Shown piece by piece: positions 6,898 through 15,120 of a DNA stretch of 64,000 nt. This stretch comes from Pseudomonas indica NBRC 103045 (GTDB taxonomy: Bacteria; Pseudomonadota; Gammaproteobacteria; Pseudomonadales; Pseudomonadaceae): positions 1 through 64,000 of the forward strand of contig NZ_BDAC01000012.1 in the NCBI RefSeq assembly GCF_002091635.1, in the 5' to 3' direction. The translations under genes and the position numbers were made by a program. How positions within the stretch are numbered: the first letter of the stretch is position 1; each line of letters begins with the position of its first letter. Under the pieces are notes generated by a model. The model did no database searches, had not been told where the DNA came from, and saw only the letters and a program-made list of their open reading frames with translations.

Positions 6898-7350
6898 GGG
6901 GCGAGTTCATTCGCCCAGCCCACCTTCGCCGGGCGAATGAATTCGCCCCTACATGGAGGTCCGGCTTTGTCTTTGGGAGTGAAACGGGGCCACGCAAAGC
7001 TTCGCCAGCAGAGCTGGCTCCTACAAAAGCCGCCGTGCCTCGGGGATCGTGGTCCGTGCAGGGGCGAATTCATTCGCCTGGCCCACCCTCGCCGGGCGAA
7101 TGAGTTCGCCCCTACGTAGTCCGGCTTTGCCTTTGGGAGTGAAACGGGGCCACGCAAAGCTTCGCCAGCAGAGCTGGCTCCTACAAAAGCCGCCGTGCCT
7201 CGGGGATCGTGGTCCGTGCAGGAGCGAGTTCATTCGCCCAGCCCTCCCTCGCCGGGCGAATGAATTCGTCCCTACGTAGTCCGGCTTTGCTTTGCGGGAG
7301 TGAAATTGGGCTACGCAAAGCTTCGCCAGCAGCGCTGGCTCCTACAGGTG
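6898..7350. repeat. Tandem REP-like block, three copies of a ~160-bp unit
   Basis: Three head-to-tail copies start near 6898, 7061 and 7220; the last is shorter. Each unit contains an inverted repeat built from GCGAATTCATTCGCC and GGGCGAATGAATTCGCCCC around a short loop. A spacer with GGCCACGCAAAGCTTCGCC and GAGCTGGCTCCTAC follows. The same inverted repeat occurs singly at 9331-9388 and 18973-19041. The block lies just downstream of dppF and may act as its transcription end or simply be a REP expansion. Confidence 0.85.
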
Positions 7351-7365
7351 AGGGGCTACGGGCGG

Positions 7366-8337
7366 TCAAGGGTTGATCACCTCCGCGTGGTGACAGGCCA
7401 CTTGGCGCGCATCGAGCAGGCGCAGTTCCGGCACTTCCACCGCGCAGCGCTCGGTCGCGTAGGGGCAGCGCTTGTGGAAGGCGCAGCCGGTCGGCGGGTC
7501 GAGCGGGTTGGGCAGTTCGCCCTGGATCTTGATCTTCGGTTTGGCCGGGTCGGGGTGGATGGTCGGGGTCGCGGAGAGCAGCGCCTGGGTGTAGGGGTGC
7601 AGCGGGCGGCTGTAGATGCGCTCCGCGTCGCCCATTTCCACCGGGCGGCCGAGGTACATCACCAGGATCTGGTCGGCGACGTGCTGCACCACCGACAGGT
7701 TGTGGGAGATGAACACGTAGGCGGTGTTGAACTGCTCCTGCAGGTCCATGAACAGGTTGAGCACCTGCGCCTGGATGGACACGTCCAGCGCCGAAGTAGG
7801 CTCGTCGGCGACCACGATCTTCGGGTTGAGCATCATCGCCCGGGCAATGGCGATGCGTTGGCGCTGGCCGCCGGAGAACATGTGCGGGTAGCGCTGGTAG
7901 TGCTCGGGGCGCAGGCCGACCTGCTGCATCATCGCCTGCACCCGCTCGCGGCGTTCGCTGCGGGACAGCGAGGTGTTGATCGCCAGCGGTTCGGCCAACT
8001 GGTCGCCGATTTTCTGCCGCGGGTTGAGTGAGGCGTAGGGGCTCTGGAAGACCATCTGCACGTCGCGGCGCAGTTGCTTGCGCTCGGCCTTGCCGGCGCC
8101 GGCGATTTCCTGGCCGGCGATCTGCAGCGAACCGGAGGTGGGTTCCTCGATCAGCGTCAGCGCGCGGGCCAGGGTGGATTTGCCGCAGCCGGACTCGCCG
8201 ACCACCGCCAGGGTCTTGCCGGCGTCCAGTTCGAAGGACACGCCGTTGAGGGCGCGAACCGTGGCGTGGCCCTTGAACAGGCCGCGGGAGATTTCGTAGT
8301 GACGGGTCAGGTCGCGGGCGGTCAGGACGGCATTCAT
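7366..8337 (-). CDS. dppF: Dipeptide ABC transporter ATP-binding protein DppF
   Basis: The 323-aa protein has the ABC ATPase motifs: Walker A GESGCGKS, signature FSGGQRQRIAIARAM, Walker B IVVADEPTSALD and the H-loop FISHNLSVV. The C-terminal oligopeptide/dipeptide transporter extension (GCAFHKRCPYATERC) has the Cys residues typical of DppF/OppF. It powers import of di- and oligopeptides through DppB/DppC together with DppD. It overlaps the dppD stop in a TGATG arrangement, so the two ATPases are translationally coupled. It is the last gene of the dpp operon and is followed by REP repeats. Confidence 0.95.
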   Translation of the reverse strand: MNAVLTARDLTRHYEISRGLFKGHATVRALNGVSFELDAGKTLAVVGESGCGKSTLARALTLIEEPTSGSLQIAGQEIAGAGKAERKQLRRDVQMVFQSPYASLNPRQKIGDQLAEPLAINTSLSRSERRERVQAMMQQVGLRPEHYQRYPHMFSGGQRQRIAIARAMMLNPKIVVADEPTSALDVSIQAQVLNLFMDLQEQFNTAYVFISHNLSVVQHVADQILVMYLGRPVEMGDAERIYSRPLHPYTQALLSATPTIHPDPAKPKIKIQGELPNPLDPPTGCAFHKRCPYATERCAVEVPELRLLDARQVACHHAEVINP

Positions 8338-9311
8338 CAGGCCACCTCCGAAGACAGGTTGAGCGGATAGAAGCAGCGCACCGCGCCGCGCTCGTGGGCA
8401 TCCAGCCCCGGCCGGCGCTCGCGGCAGTTCGCCTGGGCGTAGGGGCAGCGCGGCGACAGCAGGCAGCCATGCGGACGGTCGTAGCGGCCGGGGACGATGC
8501 CCGGCAGGGTGGCCAGCCGGCGCGCGCCCTGGCTGTGCTCGGGAATCGCCGCCAGCAGCGCCTCGGTGTAGGGATGGGTGGGCGCCTCGAACAGTGCCGG
8601 CACCTGGCCGACCTCCACCGCCTGGCCGGCGTACATCACGCAGACGCGGTCGGCGGTTTCCGCCACCACGGCGAGGTCGTGGGTGATCAGCACCAGGGCC
8701 ATGCCCTGGTCGCGCTGCAGGTCGAGCAGCAGGTCCATGATCTGCGCCTGGATGGTCACGTCCAAGGCGGTGGTGGGTTCGTCGGCGATCAGCAGCTTGG
8801 GTTCGCCGGCGATGGCCATGGCGATCGCCACGCGCTGGCTCATGCCCCCGGAAAGCTGGTGCGGGTAGGCATCCAGGCGGCTGGCCGCGCCGGGGATTTC
8901 GACCCGTTCGAGCAGTTCCAGGGCCCGCTGGCGCGCGGCCTTGCCGGACAGGCCGAGGTGCTGGCGCAGCACTTCTTCGATCTGGAAGCCCACGGTGTAG
9001 CTGGGGTTGAGGGCGGTCATCGGGTCCTGGAAGACCATCGCCAGGTCCTTGCCGACGATGCGCCGACGCTGTCGGCCCTTGAGCTTGAGCATGTCGGTGC
9101 CGTCGAAGCTGAGGCTGTCGGCGCTGACGATGCCGGGAGCGTCGATCAGGCCCATCAGGGCCATCATGGTCACCGACTTGCCCGAGCCGGACTCGCCGAC
9201 GATGGCCAGCACCTCGCCCTTGTCCACGCGAAGATCGAGGCCGTCCACCACCGGGACGGCGTTGGCGTCGCCGAAGCGCACGCTGAGGTTCTTGATGTCG
9301 AGGAGGCTCAT
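8337..9311 (-). CDS. dppD: Dipeptide ABC transporter ATP-binding protein DppD
   Basis: The start is placed at 9311 ([15 protein letters not shown]), because the longer frame reads into a REP element. Motifs are Walker [11 protein letters not shown], signature [15 protein letters not shown], Walker [13 protein letters not shown], and the H-loop [11 protein letters not shown]-terminal dipeptide-transporter tail carries two Cys ([12 protein letters not shown]). It is the second ATPase of the DppBCDF transporter. A 322-bp repeat-rich gap separates it from dppC, which is unusual inside an operon. Confidence 0.95.
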   Translation of the reverse strand: MSLLDIKNLSVRFGDANAVPVVDGLDLRVDKGEVLAIVGESGSGKSVTMMALMGLIDAPGIVSADSLSFDGTDMLKLKGRQRRRIVGKDLAMVFQDPMTALNPSYTVGFQIEEVLRQHLGLSGKAARQRALELLERVEIPGAASRLDAYPHQLSGGMSQRVAIAMAIAGEPKLLIADEPTTALDVTIQAQIMDLLLDLQRDQGMALVLITHDLAVVAETADRVCVMYAGQAVEVGQVPALFEAPTHPYTEALLAAIPEHSQGARRLATLPGIVPGRYDRPHGCLLSPRCPYAQANCRERRPGLDAHERGAVRCFYPLNLSSEVA

Positions 9312-9330
9312 GCGGCGGGCTCCAGGAGGC

Positions 9331-9388
9331 GTAGGGGCGAATTCATTCGCCCATGGGAGGCACGTCGGGCGAATGAATTCGTCCCTAC
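9331..9388. repeat. REP-like inverted repeat
   Basis: GTAGGGGCGAATTCATTCGC at the left and its near-perfect complement GCGAATGAATTCGTCCCTAC at the right flank a 14-base loop. It belongs to the same family as the block at 6898-7350 and sits between dppC and dppD. Confidence 0.85.
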
Positions 9389-9633
9389 GGGGGAGGGTTT
9401 GGTGTCGTGGGAGTGAGGGCGAACCCATGAGGTACGGGATTGAGCCGCGATCCCCTCACCCCAACCCTCTCCCCAAAGGGGCGAGGGGGCTGTCCGAGTG
9501 GGGCGAAGGATTTGCACGTATACCCCCTCTCCCGGCTGGGGAGACGACTGCATGGATGCAGGAGGTAGAGCGACGCAGGATGCCAAAGCCGAGGGGGCGG
9601 GGTTCCGGTCGAACACAAAAACCATCATCCACC
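9389..9633. repeat. Repeat-rich gap between dppC and dppD
   Basis: I see no gene here. The stretch holds common Pseudomonas intergenic repeat sequence: CCCTCACCCCAACCCTCTCC pairing with GGGGCGAGGG, and a short palindrome CTGCATGGATGCAG. Long frames crossing it on both strands are by-products of the high GC content. Confidence 0.6.
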
Positions 9634-10560
9634 TCACACCGCATTCTTCAGCTTCGGGTCCAGCGCATCGCGCAACCCGTCGCCCATCAGGTTGATCGCC
9701 AGCACGCTGAGCAGGATGGTCAGGCCGGGCAGGGAGACCACCCACCAGGCGCGCTCGATGTAGTCGCGGGCGGAGGCCAGCATGGTGCCCCATTCGGGCG
9801 TCGGCGGTTGCACGCCGAGGCCGAGGAAGCCCAGGGCGGCGGCGTCGAGGATCGCCGAGGAGAAGCTCATGGTGGCCTGGACGATCAGCGGCGCCATGCA
9901 GTTTGGCAGCACGGTGACGAACATCAGCCGTGGCAGGCCGGCGCCGGCGAGACGCGCGGCGGTCACGTAGTCGCGGTTGAGTTCGCCCATCACCGCGGCG
10001 CGGGTCAGGCGCACGTAGGCCGGCAGGTGCACGATGGCGATGGCGAACACCGTGTTGTTCAGCCCCGGGCCGAGGATGGCGACGATGGCCACCGCCAGCA
10101 GCAGCGAGGGCAGGGCCAGCATGATGTCCATCAGGCGCATGATCGACGGGCCGAGCAGGCGCGGGAAGAAGCCGGCGACCAGGCCGAGCAGGATGCCCGG
10201 CAGCAGCGACAGCAGCACCGAGGACAGGCCGATCAGCAGCGACAGCCGCGAGCCGTGGATCAGGCGCGAGAGCAGGTCGCGGCCGAGTTCGTCGGTGCCG
10301 AGGATGAACTGCGCCTGCCCGCCCTCCAGCCACATCGGCGGGGTGAGCAGGAAGTCGCGGTACTGCTCGCTGGGGTTGTGCGGCGCCACCCAGGGAGCGA
10401 ACAGCGCGCAGAACACCACCAGCAGCATGAACAGCAGGCCGCCCACCGCGCCTTTGTTGCGCGAGAACGCCTGCCAGAATTCCTTCAGTGGGGACGGGTA
10501 CAGCGCCACCGGTTCGGCCAAGGGGGCCTCGGCGCGCAGAGGTTGGGTCGTTGTGTTCAT
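9634..10560 (-). CDS. dppC: Dipeptide ABC transporter permease DppC
   Basis: The 308-aa membrane protein has the N-terminal OppC/DppC extension (LKEFWQAFSRNKGAVGG), one TM segment, then a periplasmic loop and five further TM segments. The permease EAA-type loop is visible around YVTAARLAGAGLPRLMFV. It pairs with DppB to form the channel for di- and oligopeptides. The 151-bp gap to dppB upstream is filled by a MITE-like element. Confidence 0.95.
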   Translation of the reverse strand: MNTTTQPLRAEAPLAEPVALYPSPLKEFWQAFSRNKGAVGGLLFMLLVVFCALFAPWVAPHNPSEQYRDFLLTPPMWLEGGQAQFILGTDELGRDLLSRLIHGSRLSLLIGLSSVLLSLLPGILLGLVAGFFPRLLGPSIMRLMDIMLALPSLLLAVAIVAILGPGLNNTVFAIAIVHLPAYVRLTRAAVMGELNRDYVTAARLAGAGLPRLMFVTVLPNCMAPLIVQATMSFSSAILDAAALGFLGLGVQPPTPEWGTMLASARDYIERAWWVVSLPGLTILLSVLAINLMGDGLRDALDPKLKNAV

Positions 10561-10568
10561 GTGGCTTC

Positions 10569-10715
10569 CTCAGAACCTGTTCATGGCCTCGCGAGCTAGC
10601 GCGAGACAAGGAAAAATCCGTCGAGAGAGCGCAGTTTGCTCCGGCAAATGAGCATCTCGAGAAGGGTTTTGACGTGGTATCGCCGACGCGCAGCAGGTCA
10701 TGGTCGGGTTCTCAG
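10569..10715. mobile_element. MITE-like element between dppB and dppC, ~147 bp
   Basis: The ends form an imperfect terminal inverted repeat: CTCAGAACCTGTTCATGGCC at the left, and CTGAGAACCCGACCATGACC read inward from the right. The interior contains GCGCAGTTTGC and GCAAATGAGCAT as a small hairpin. It has no coding capacity. The right end overlaps and supplies the TGA stop of dppB. A similar hairpin core occurs in the unrelated-ended element at 23127-23294. Confidence 0.65.
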
Positions 10716-11722
10716 CGTTGGTGGCGGATACGGGGGTTGGCCAGGCCATAAAGGATGTCCACCGTGAAGTTGACCAGGATGACCAGGCAGGCGATCAGCA
10801 GGATGCCGTTCTGCACCACCGGATAGTCGCGGGCGCCGATGGATTCGATCAGCCATTTGCCGATGCCCGGCCAGGAGAAGATGGTTTCGGTGAGCACCGC
10901 GCCGGCCAGCAGGGTGCCGATCTGCAGGCCGAACACCGTGAGTACCGGGATCAGCGCGTTGCGCAGGGCGTGCACGAACACCACACGTGCCGGCGACAGC
11001 CCTTTGGCCCGGGCGGTGCGCACGTAGTCCTCGCGCAGCACTTCGAGCATCGCCGAGCGGGTCATCCGGGCGATCACTGCCAACGGGATGGTGCCCAGTA
11101 CGATGGCCGGCAGGATCAGGTGGCGCAGGGCATCGACGAAGGCGCCTTCCTCCTCGCTGAGCAGGGTGTCGATCAGCATGAAGCCGGTGACCGGCTCGAT
11201 GTCGTAGAGCAGGTCGATGCGCCCGGACACCGGCGTCCAGCCGAGGCCCACGGAGAAGAACATGATGAGGATCAGGCCCCACCAGAAGATCGGCATCGAG
11301 TAGCCGGTGAGGGAAATGCCCATCACCCCGTGGTCGAACAGCGAGCCGCGTTTCAGCGCGGCGATCACCCCGGCGAGTACGCCGAGGGTGCCGGCGAACA
11401 GCAGGGCGGCCAGGGCCAGTTCGACGGTGGCCGGGAACAGGGTGAGGAATTCGCTCCACACGCTCTCGCGGGTGCGCAGCGACTCGCCGAGGTCGCCCTG
11501 GGCAAGCTTGCCGATGTAGTCGAGGTACTGGGCGTAGAGCGGCTTGTTCAGGCCGAGACGCTCCATGGCCTGGGCGTGCATTTCCGGGTCGACCCGGCGT
11601 TCGCCCATCATCACTTCCACCGGATCGCCGGGAATCAGGCGGATCAGCGCGAAGGTCAGCAGGGTGACGCCGAAGAAGGTGGGGATCAGCAGCCCCAGTC
11701 GGCGGGCGATGAAACTTAGCAT
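10712..11722 (-). CDS. dppB: Dipeptide ABC transporter permease DppB
   Basis: The 336-aa protein has the DppB N-terminus (MLSFIARRLGLLIPTFFGVT, LIRLIPGDPVEVMMGER) and about six TM segments. The binding-protein-dependent permease loop is visible as EDYVRTARAKGLSPARVVFV. It forms the inner-membrane channel with DppC. The stop codon lies inside the end of a MITE-like element. Two GC-rich hairpins separate it from dppA upstream, consistent with lower expression of the permease than of the binding protein. Confidence 0.95.
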   Translation of the reverse strand: MLSFIARRLGLLIPTFFGVTLLTFALIRLIPGDPVEVMMGERRVDPEMHAQAMERLGLNKPLYAQYLDYIGKLAQGDLGESLRTRESVWSEFLTLFPATVELALAALLFAGTLGVLAGVIAALKRGSLFDHGVMGISLTGYSMPIFWWGLILIMFFSVGLGWTPVSGRIDLLYDIEPVTGFMLIDTLLSEEEGAFVDALRHLILPAIVLGTIPLAVIARMTRSAMLEVLREDYVRTARAKGLSPARVVFVHALRNALIPVLTVFGLQIGTLLAGAVLTETIFSWPGIGKWLIESIGARDYPVVQNGILLIACLVILVNFTVDILYGLANPRIRHQR

Positions 11723-11747
11723 CTTGGCGAGTTACTCCTCATCGTTC

Positions 11748-11814
11748 GGAGCACGCCCGCGGGCGGGGTGCTCCTTCTTGTCGGCCAGGGCGGCGACCTC
11801 TCGGACCGCCGCCC
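11748..11814 (-). terminator. Two GC hairpins between dppA and dppB
   Basis: Stem 1 is GGGCGGCG/CGCCGCCC (11788-11814), 9 bases downstream of the dppA stop. Stem 2 is GGAGCAC/GTGCTCC (11748-11774). Neither is followed by a long U run. They probably stabilise the dppA message and attenuate readthrough into dppBCDF, a common arrangement in binding-protein operons. Confidence 0.55.
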
Positions 11815-11823
11815 GTGCCACCG

Positions 11824-13410
11824 CTACTCCACCCGTGTGGTGGCGAAGTTGTTGTTGGTCATCGGGTTGATGACATAGCCCTGGACGTTCTTCCAGCGCA
11901 CGTTGAACAGCTTGGGATGCGCCAGCGGCACCCAGGGCACCTGTTCGTGGAACACCTCGTTGGCCTGCTGGTAGAGCCGGGTCCGCTCGGCGTTGTCGGT
12001 GACGCCACGGGCCTTCTGGATCAGGTCCTCGAACTGCCGGTTGCACCAGCGCGCATGGTTTTCCCCGGACTCCGCCGCCGCGCAGCTCAGGTTCGGGCCG
12101 ACGAAGTTGTCCGGGTCGCCGTTGTCGCCGGCCCAGCCGAGGATGACCATGTCGTGTTCGCCGTTCTTGGCGCGCTTGAGCAGCTCGCCCCACTCCAGGG
12201 AGCGGATGGTCATTTCGATGCCCACCTTGGCCAGGTCGGCCTGCATGATCTGTGCCGCCAGGGCCGGGTTGGGAATAGTGATGGAGGTCCCGTTGCGAAT
12301 GAACATCGTGACCTTCAATCCCTCCACGCCGGCCTCTTTGAGCAGCGCCTTGGCCCGCGCCGGATCGTGCGGCCAATCGCGCACCGCGTGGTTGTATCCC
12401 AGCAGTGTAGGCGGATACGGCAGCACCGCCGGGGTCGCCGCGCCGGGCCCGAACACGCTGGCCAGCAGGGCCTGCTTGTCGATCGCCAGGTTGATGGCCT
12501 GGCGCACCCGCACGTCATCCAGCGGCTTGTGCTGGGTATTGATCGCCACGTAGGTGGTGAGCAGCGCCTCCATCTCGTCCACCGTGAGGCGTTCGTCCTG
12601 CCTCAAGGCCGGTACGTCCTCCGGCTTGGGATAGAGCGCCACCTGGCATTCCCGGGCGCGGACCTTCTGGATGCGCACGTTGGGATCGGTGGTGATGGCG
12701 AAGATCAGGTTGTCGATTGCCGGCTTGCCGAGGAAGTAATCCGGGTGCGCTTTGTAGCGGACCTGCGCGTCCTTGGCGTAGCGGGCGAAGACGAACGGAC
12801 CGGTGCCGATGGGGCGGCTGTTGAGGTCGTTGGTCTTGCCGGCCTTGAGCAACTGGTCGGCGTACTCGGCCGAGTAGATCGAGGTGAAGCCCATGGCCAG
12901 GTCGGCGAGGAACGGCGCCTCCGGGCGGGTCAGGGTGAAGCGCACGGTGTGGTCGTCGACCTTCTCCACCGACCTGATCAGGTCGCCCATGCCCATGGAC
13001 TCGAAGTACCCGTAGCCGCGCGGCGAGGACTCATGCCACGGGTGCTGGGGATCGAGCTGGCGCTGGAAGCTCCAGACCACGTCGTCCGCGTTGAACGCGC
13101 GGGTCGGCGTGAAGTAGTCGGTGGTGTGGAACTTCACGCCCCGGCGCAGGTGAAAGGTGTAGGTCAGGCCGTCTTCGCTGATGTCCCAGCGCTCGGCCAG
13201 GCTCGGCATCAGCTCGGCGGTGCCGGGCTTGAAAGCCAGCAGGCGGTTGAAGATCGCTTCGCCGGCGGCGTCGTTGGTCACCGCGCCGGTGTACTGCACG
13301 ATATCGAAGCCTTCCGGCGCGGCCTCGGTGCATACCACCAGGTTCTTCGCCAGGGCCGGCGCGCTGCCGAGGGCCAGGAGCAGGGGCAGGTAACGCAGGG
13401 TCGGATTCAT
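11824..13410 (-). CDS. Periplasmic peptide-binding protein (DppA-type, family 5), 528 aa
   Basis: There is a signal peptide (MNPTLRYLPLLLALGSAPALA) followed by KNLVVCTEAAPEGFD. SBP_bac_5 family features follow: [26 protein letters not shown], and the region RQAINLAIDKQALL. It delivers peptides to DppBCDF. Two further paralogues lie in this window (15121-16719 and 23391-24989). This copy is the most divergent of the three and corresponds by position to the dppA gene next to dppB in P. aeruginosa. Confidence 0.92.
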   Translation of the reverse strand: MNPTLRYLPLLLALGSAPALAKNLVVCTEAAPEGFDIVQYTGAVTNDAAGEAIFNRLLAFKPGTAELMPSLAERWDISEDGLTYTFHLRRGVKFHTTDYFTPTRAFNADDVVWSFQRQLDPQHPWHESSPRGYGYFESMGMGDLIRSVEKVDDHTVRFTLTRPEAPFLADLAMGFTSIYSAEYADQLLKAGKTNDLNSRPIGTGPFVFARYAKDAQVRYKAHPDYFLGKPAIDNLIFAITTDPNVRIQKVRARECQVALYPKPEDVPALRQDERLTVDEMEALLTTYVAINTQHKPLDDVRVRQAINLAIDKQALLASVFGPGAATPAVLPYPPTLLGYNHAVRDWPHDPARAKALLKEAGVEGLKVTMFIRNGTSITIPNPALAAQIMQADLAKVGIEMTIRSLEWGELLKRAKNGEHDMVILGWAGDNGDPDNFVGPNLSCAAAESGENHARWCNRQFEDLIQKARGVTDNAERTRLYQQANEVFHEQVPWVPLAHPKLFNVRWKNVQGYVINPMTNNNFATTRVE

Positions 13411-13423
13411 GCTCGTCTCCTCG

Positions 13424-14866
13424 TTACAGCAGGTTGAAGGGGAAGGTGCTGACGATGCGCAGCTCGTCGAGGCTGCCGTCGACCTGGTTGCGGCTGGAGC
13501 GATGGGACATATAGCTCACCTTGAAGGTGCTGTCCTTGATCGCGCCGCTCTGCACCGTATAGGCACCGACCAACCCATACTCGTGATGCTTCTCGCCGTC
13601 CTGGGCGCGGACCTCGGCGTAGTTGCCGTAGGCGCCGTTGCGGTCGCCGTCGTAGTGGGTACCGTCGATGTCCCAGCCCTTGGCATACCAGAAGGTGGTG
13701 CTGAAACCGGGCACGCCGAAGTGCGACCAGTCGGTGGCGTAGCGGATCTGCGCGGACTTCTCGTTGGGGCCGTTGAAGTCGGAGAGCAGCGAGTTGGCCA
13801 GGTAGATGGCGGCGGTCTCGTGCACGTAATCGAAATATTCGTCGCCGTCGACCTGCTGCCAGGCCAGGGTCAGCGAGTGCGCCTGGTGGGCGAGGGTGAA
13901 TGCCAGGCTCCAGGTGTTGTTGTCGATGTAGCCGGCCTTGCGGTCGCCGGCGTCGCGGGTGGCGTAGCCGTTGAAGGCGGTGCGCAGGGCGAGGGTTTCC
14001 TTGTCGCCCAGGTCGTGGGTCAGGCTCAGGTAGTACTGCTTCCACACATCCTCGAACAGGCCGCCGTAGACGGAGACTTCCAGGTGATCCAGCGGCGTGT
14101 AGGTGCCGCCCAGGTAGCTCATGCGGTCGGCTTCCACCTCGCGGGTGCCGTATTCGGTGGTGAAGTCTTCGTCGCCGGCGCCGGTACGCGGGCTGACCCG
14201 GGTGAAGCTGCCGCCCTGCAGGACCAGGCCGTCCAGCTCTTCGCTGGTCAGCGCCGCGCCGGTGAAGCTGGAGGGCAGGGCGCGGTTGTCGATGTAGCCG
14301 AACACCGGCGTGTCGACCAGGAAGCGGCCGACCTTCAGCTCGGTGCTGGAGGCGCGCAGGCGGACGTCGGCGATGCCCAGCTTCGACCACTCGTCCACGC
14401 CATGGCCGTTGCTGTCCGCCAGGGTCCGGTTGCCGCCGCCGGCGATGCGGCCCTTGCCGCGCTCCAGGTTGATCGCGCTGAACGCGCCGACGTCCAGGCC
14501 GAAGCCCACGGTGCCCTGGGTGTAGCCGGAGCTGTACTTGAGGATGGTGCCCTGCACCCAGGTCTTGCGGGCGTGGGTGCGCTCCGCGCCGCCGTCCTTG
14601 GGAATGCGGAAGGCGAAGCTGTCTTCGGTGTGTTCACGCGCATAGAAGTTGCGGGTGGACAGGGTCAGGCTCTGGCCCTCGACGAAGCCGGTGGCGCCGG
14701 CCTGGCCCTTGGGCGGCTCGGCGACGTCCGTCACCCCCTCCACCTCGGTGGAGAACACCGGGTTGTTCGTCGGTGGCGACGCCGTTTCCTCTTCCGCCAG
14801 GGCCGGCGCGGCGAGGGCGAGCAATGCGAGGCCGACGGTGGCCGGTCGATTCAGTGTGGTTTTCAT
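13424..14866 (-). CDS. OprD-family outer-membrane porin (OpdP/OpdD-type), 480 aa
   Basis: The start at 14866 gives a normal signal peptide (MKTTLNRPATVGLALLALAA, then PALAEE) and has AGGAG upstream. The protein is the right length for the OprD family. It shows the alternating aromatic beta-strand pattern and ends in FNLL. OprD-type porins carry basic amino acids and small peptides across the outer membrane. It lies between two peptide-binding protein genes, so peptide entry is the likely task. By synteny it matches the porin gene in the P. aeruginosa dpp locus. The exact paralogue name is not certain. Confidence 0.88.
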   Translation of the reverse strand: MKTTLNRPATVGLALLALAAPALAEEETASPPTNNPVFSTEVEGVTDVAEPPKGQAGATGFVEGQSLTLSTRNFYAREHTEDSFAFRIPKDGGAERTHARKTWVQGTILKYSSGYTQGTVGFGLDVGAFSAINLERGKGRIAGGGNRTLADSNGHGVDEWSKLGIADVRLRASSTELKVGRFLVDTPVFGYIDNRALPSSFTGAALTSEELDGLVLQGGSFTRVSPRTGAGDEDFTTEYGTREVEADRMSYLGGTYTPLDHLEVSVYGGLFEDVWKQYYLSLTHDLGDKETLALRTAFNGYATRDAGDRKAGYIDNNTWSLAFTLAHQAHSLTLAWQQVDGDEYFDYVHETAAIYLANSLLSDFNGPNEKSAQIRYATDWSHFGVPGFSTTFWYAKGWDIDGTHYDGDRNGAYGNYAEVRAQDGEKHHEYGLVGAYTVQSGAIKDSTFKVSYMSHRSSRNQVDGSLDELRIVSTFPFNLL

Positions 14867-15091
14867 AGCAGTCGCTCCTGTTTCTTGTGGTTTTTTCCAG
14901 GACAAGGACGAACTACCCGTTGCTCTTGCGGACCGCCGAGCGCGACTGCCGGCCGATAGGCCCTGCATTTCTCTGCGATCCGCTCACCGAAGCGATGCGC
15001 GGGGAGCAGCATCCTTGCGAATCTTTTAGGGCAGGTATGAAAAAACACGCGGTACTCCGGTCTGCTGCCGGATGTCGATAACGCGGGAGAT

Positions 15092-15114
15092 GGGGCGGCA
15101 CCTGGCGCCGCCCC
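15092..15114 (-). terminator. Hairpin downstream of dppA-type gene
   Basis: The stem GGGGCGGC/GCCGCCCC has a seven-base loop. It lies 6 bases downstream of the stop codon of the binding-protein gene that begins at 16719. There is no U run, so it may act as an mRNA-stabilising hairpin or a weak terminator before the porin gene. Confidence 0.6.
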
Positions 15115-15120
15115 GTCGGG

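Noticed and set aside
6898-7350. CRISPR array
   Set aside because: Units are about 160 bp, tandem and internally palindromic, with no unique spacers and no cas genes.
9007-10599. 530-codon + strand frame across dppC and the repeat gap
   Set aside because: It is antisense to clearly real dppC/dppD genes and is rich in His, Gln and Arg as typical for a shadow frame.
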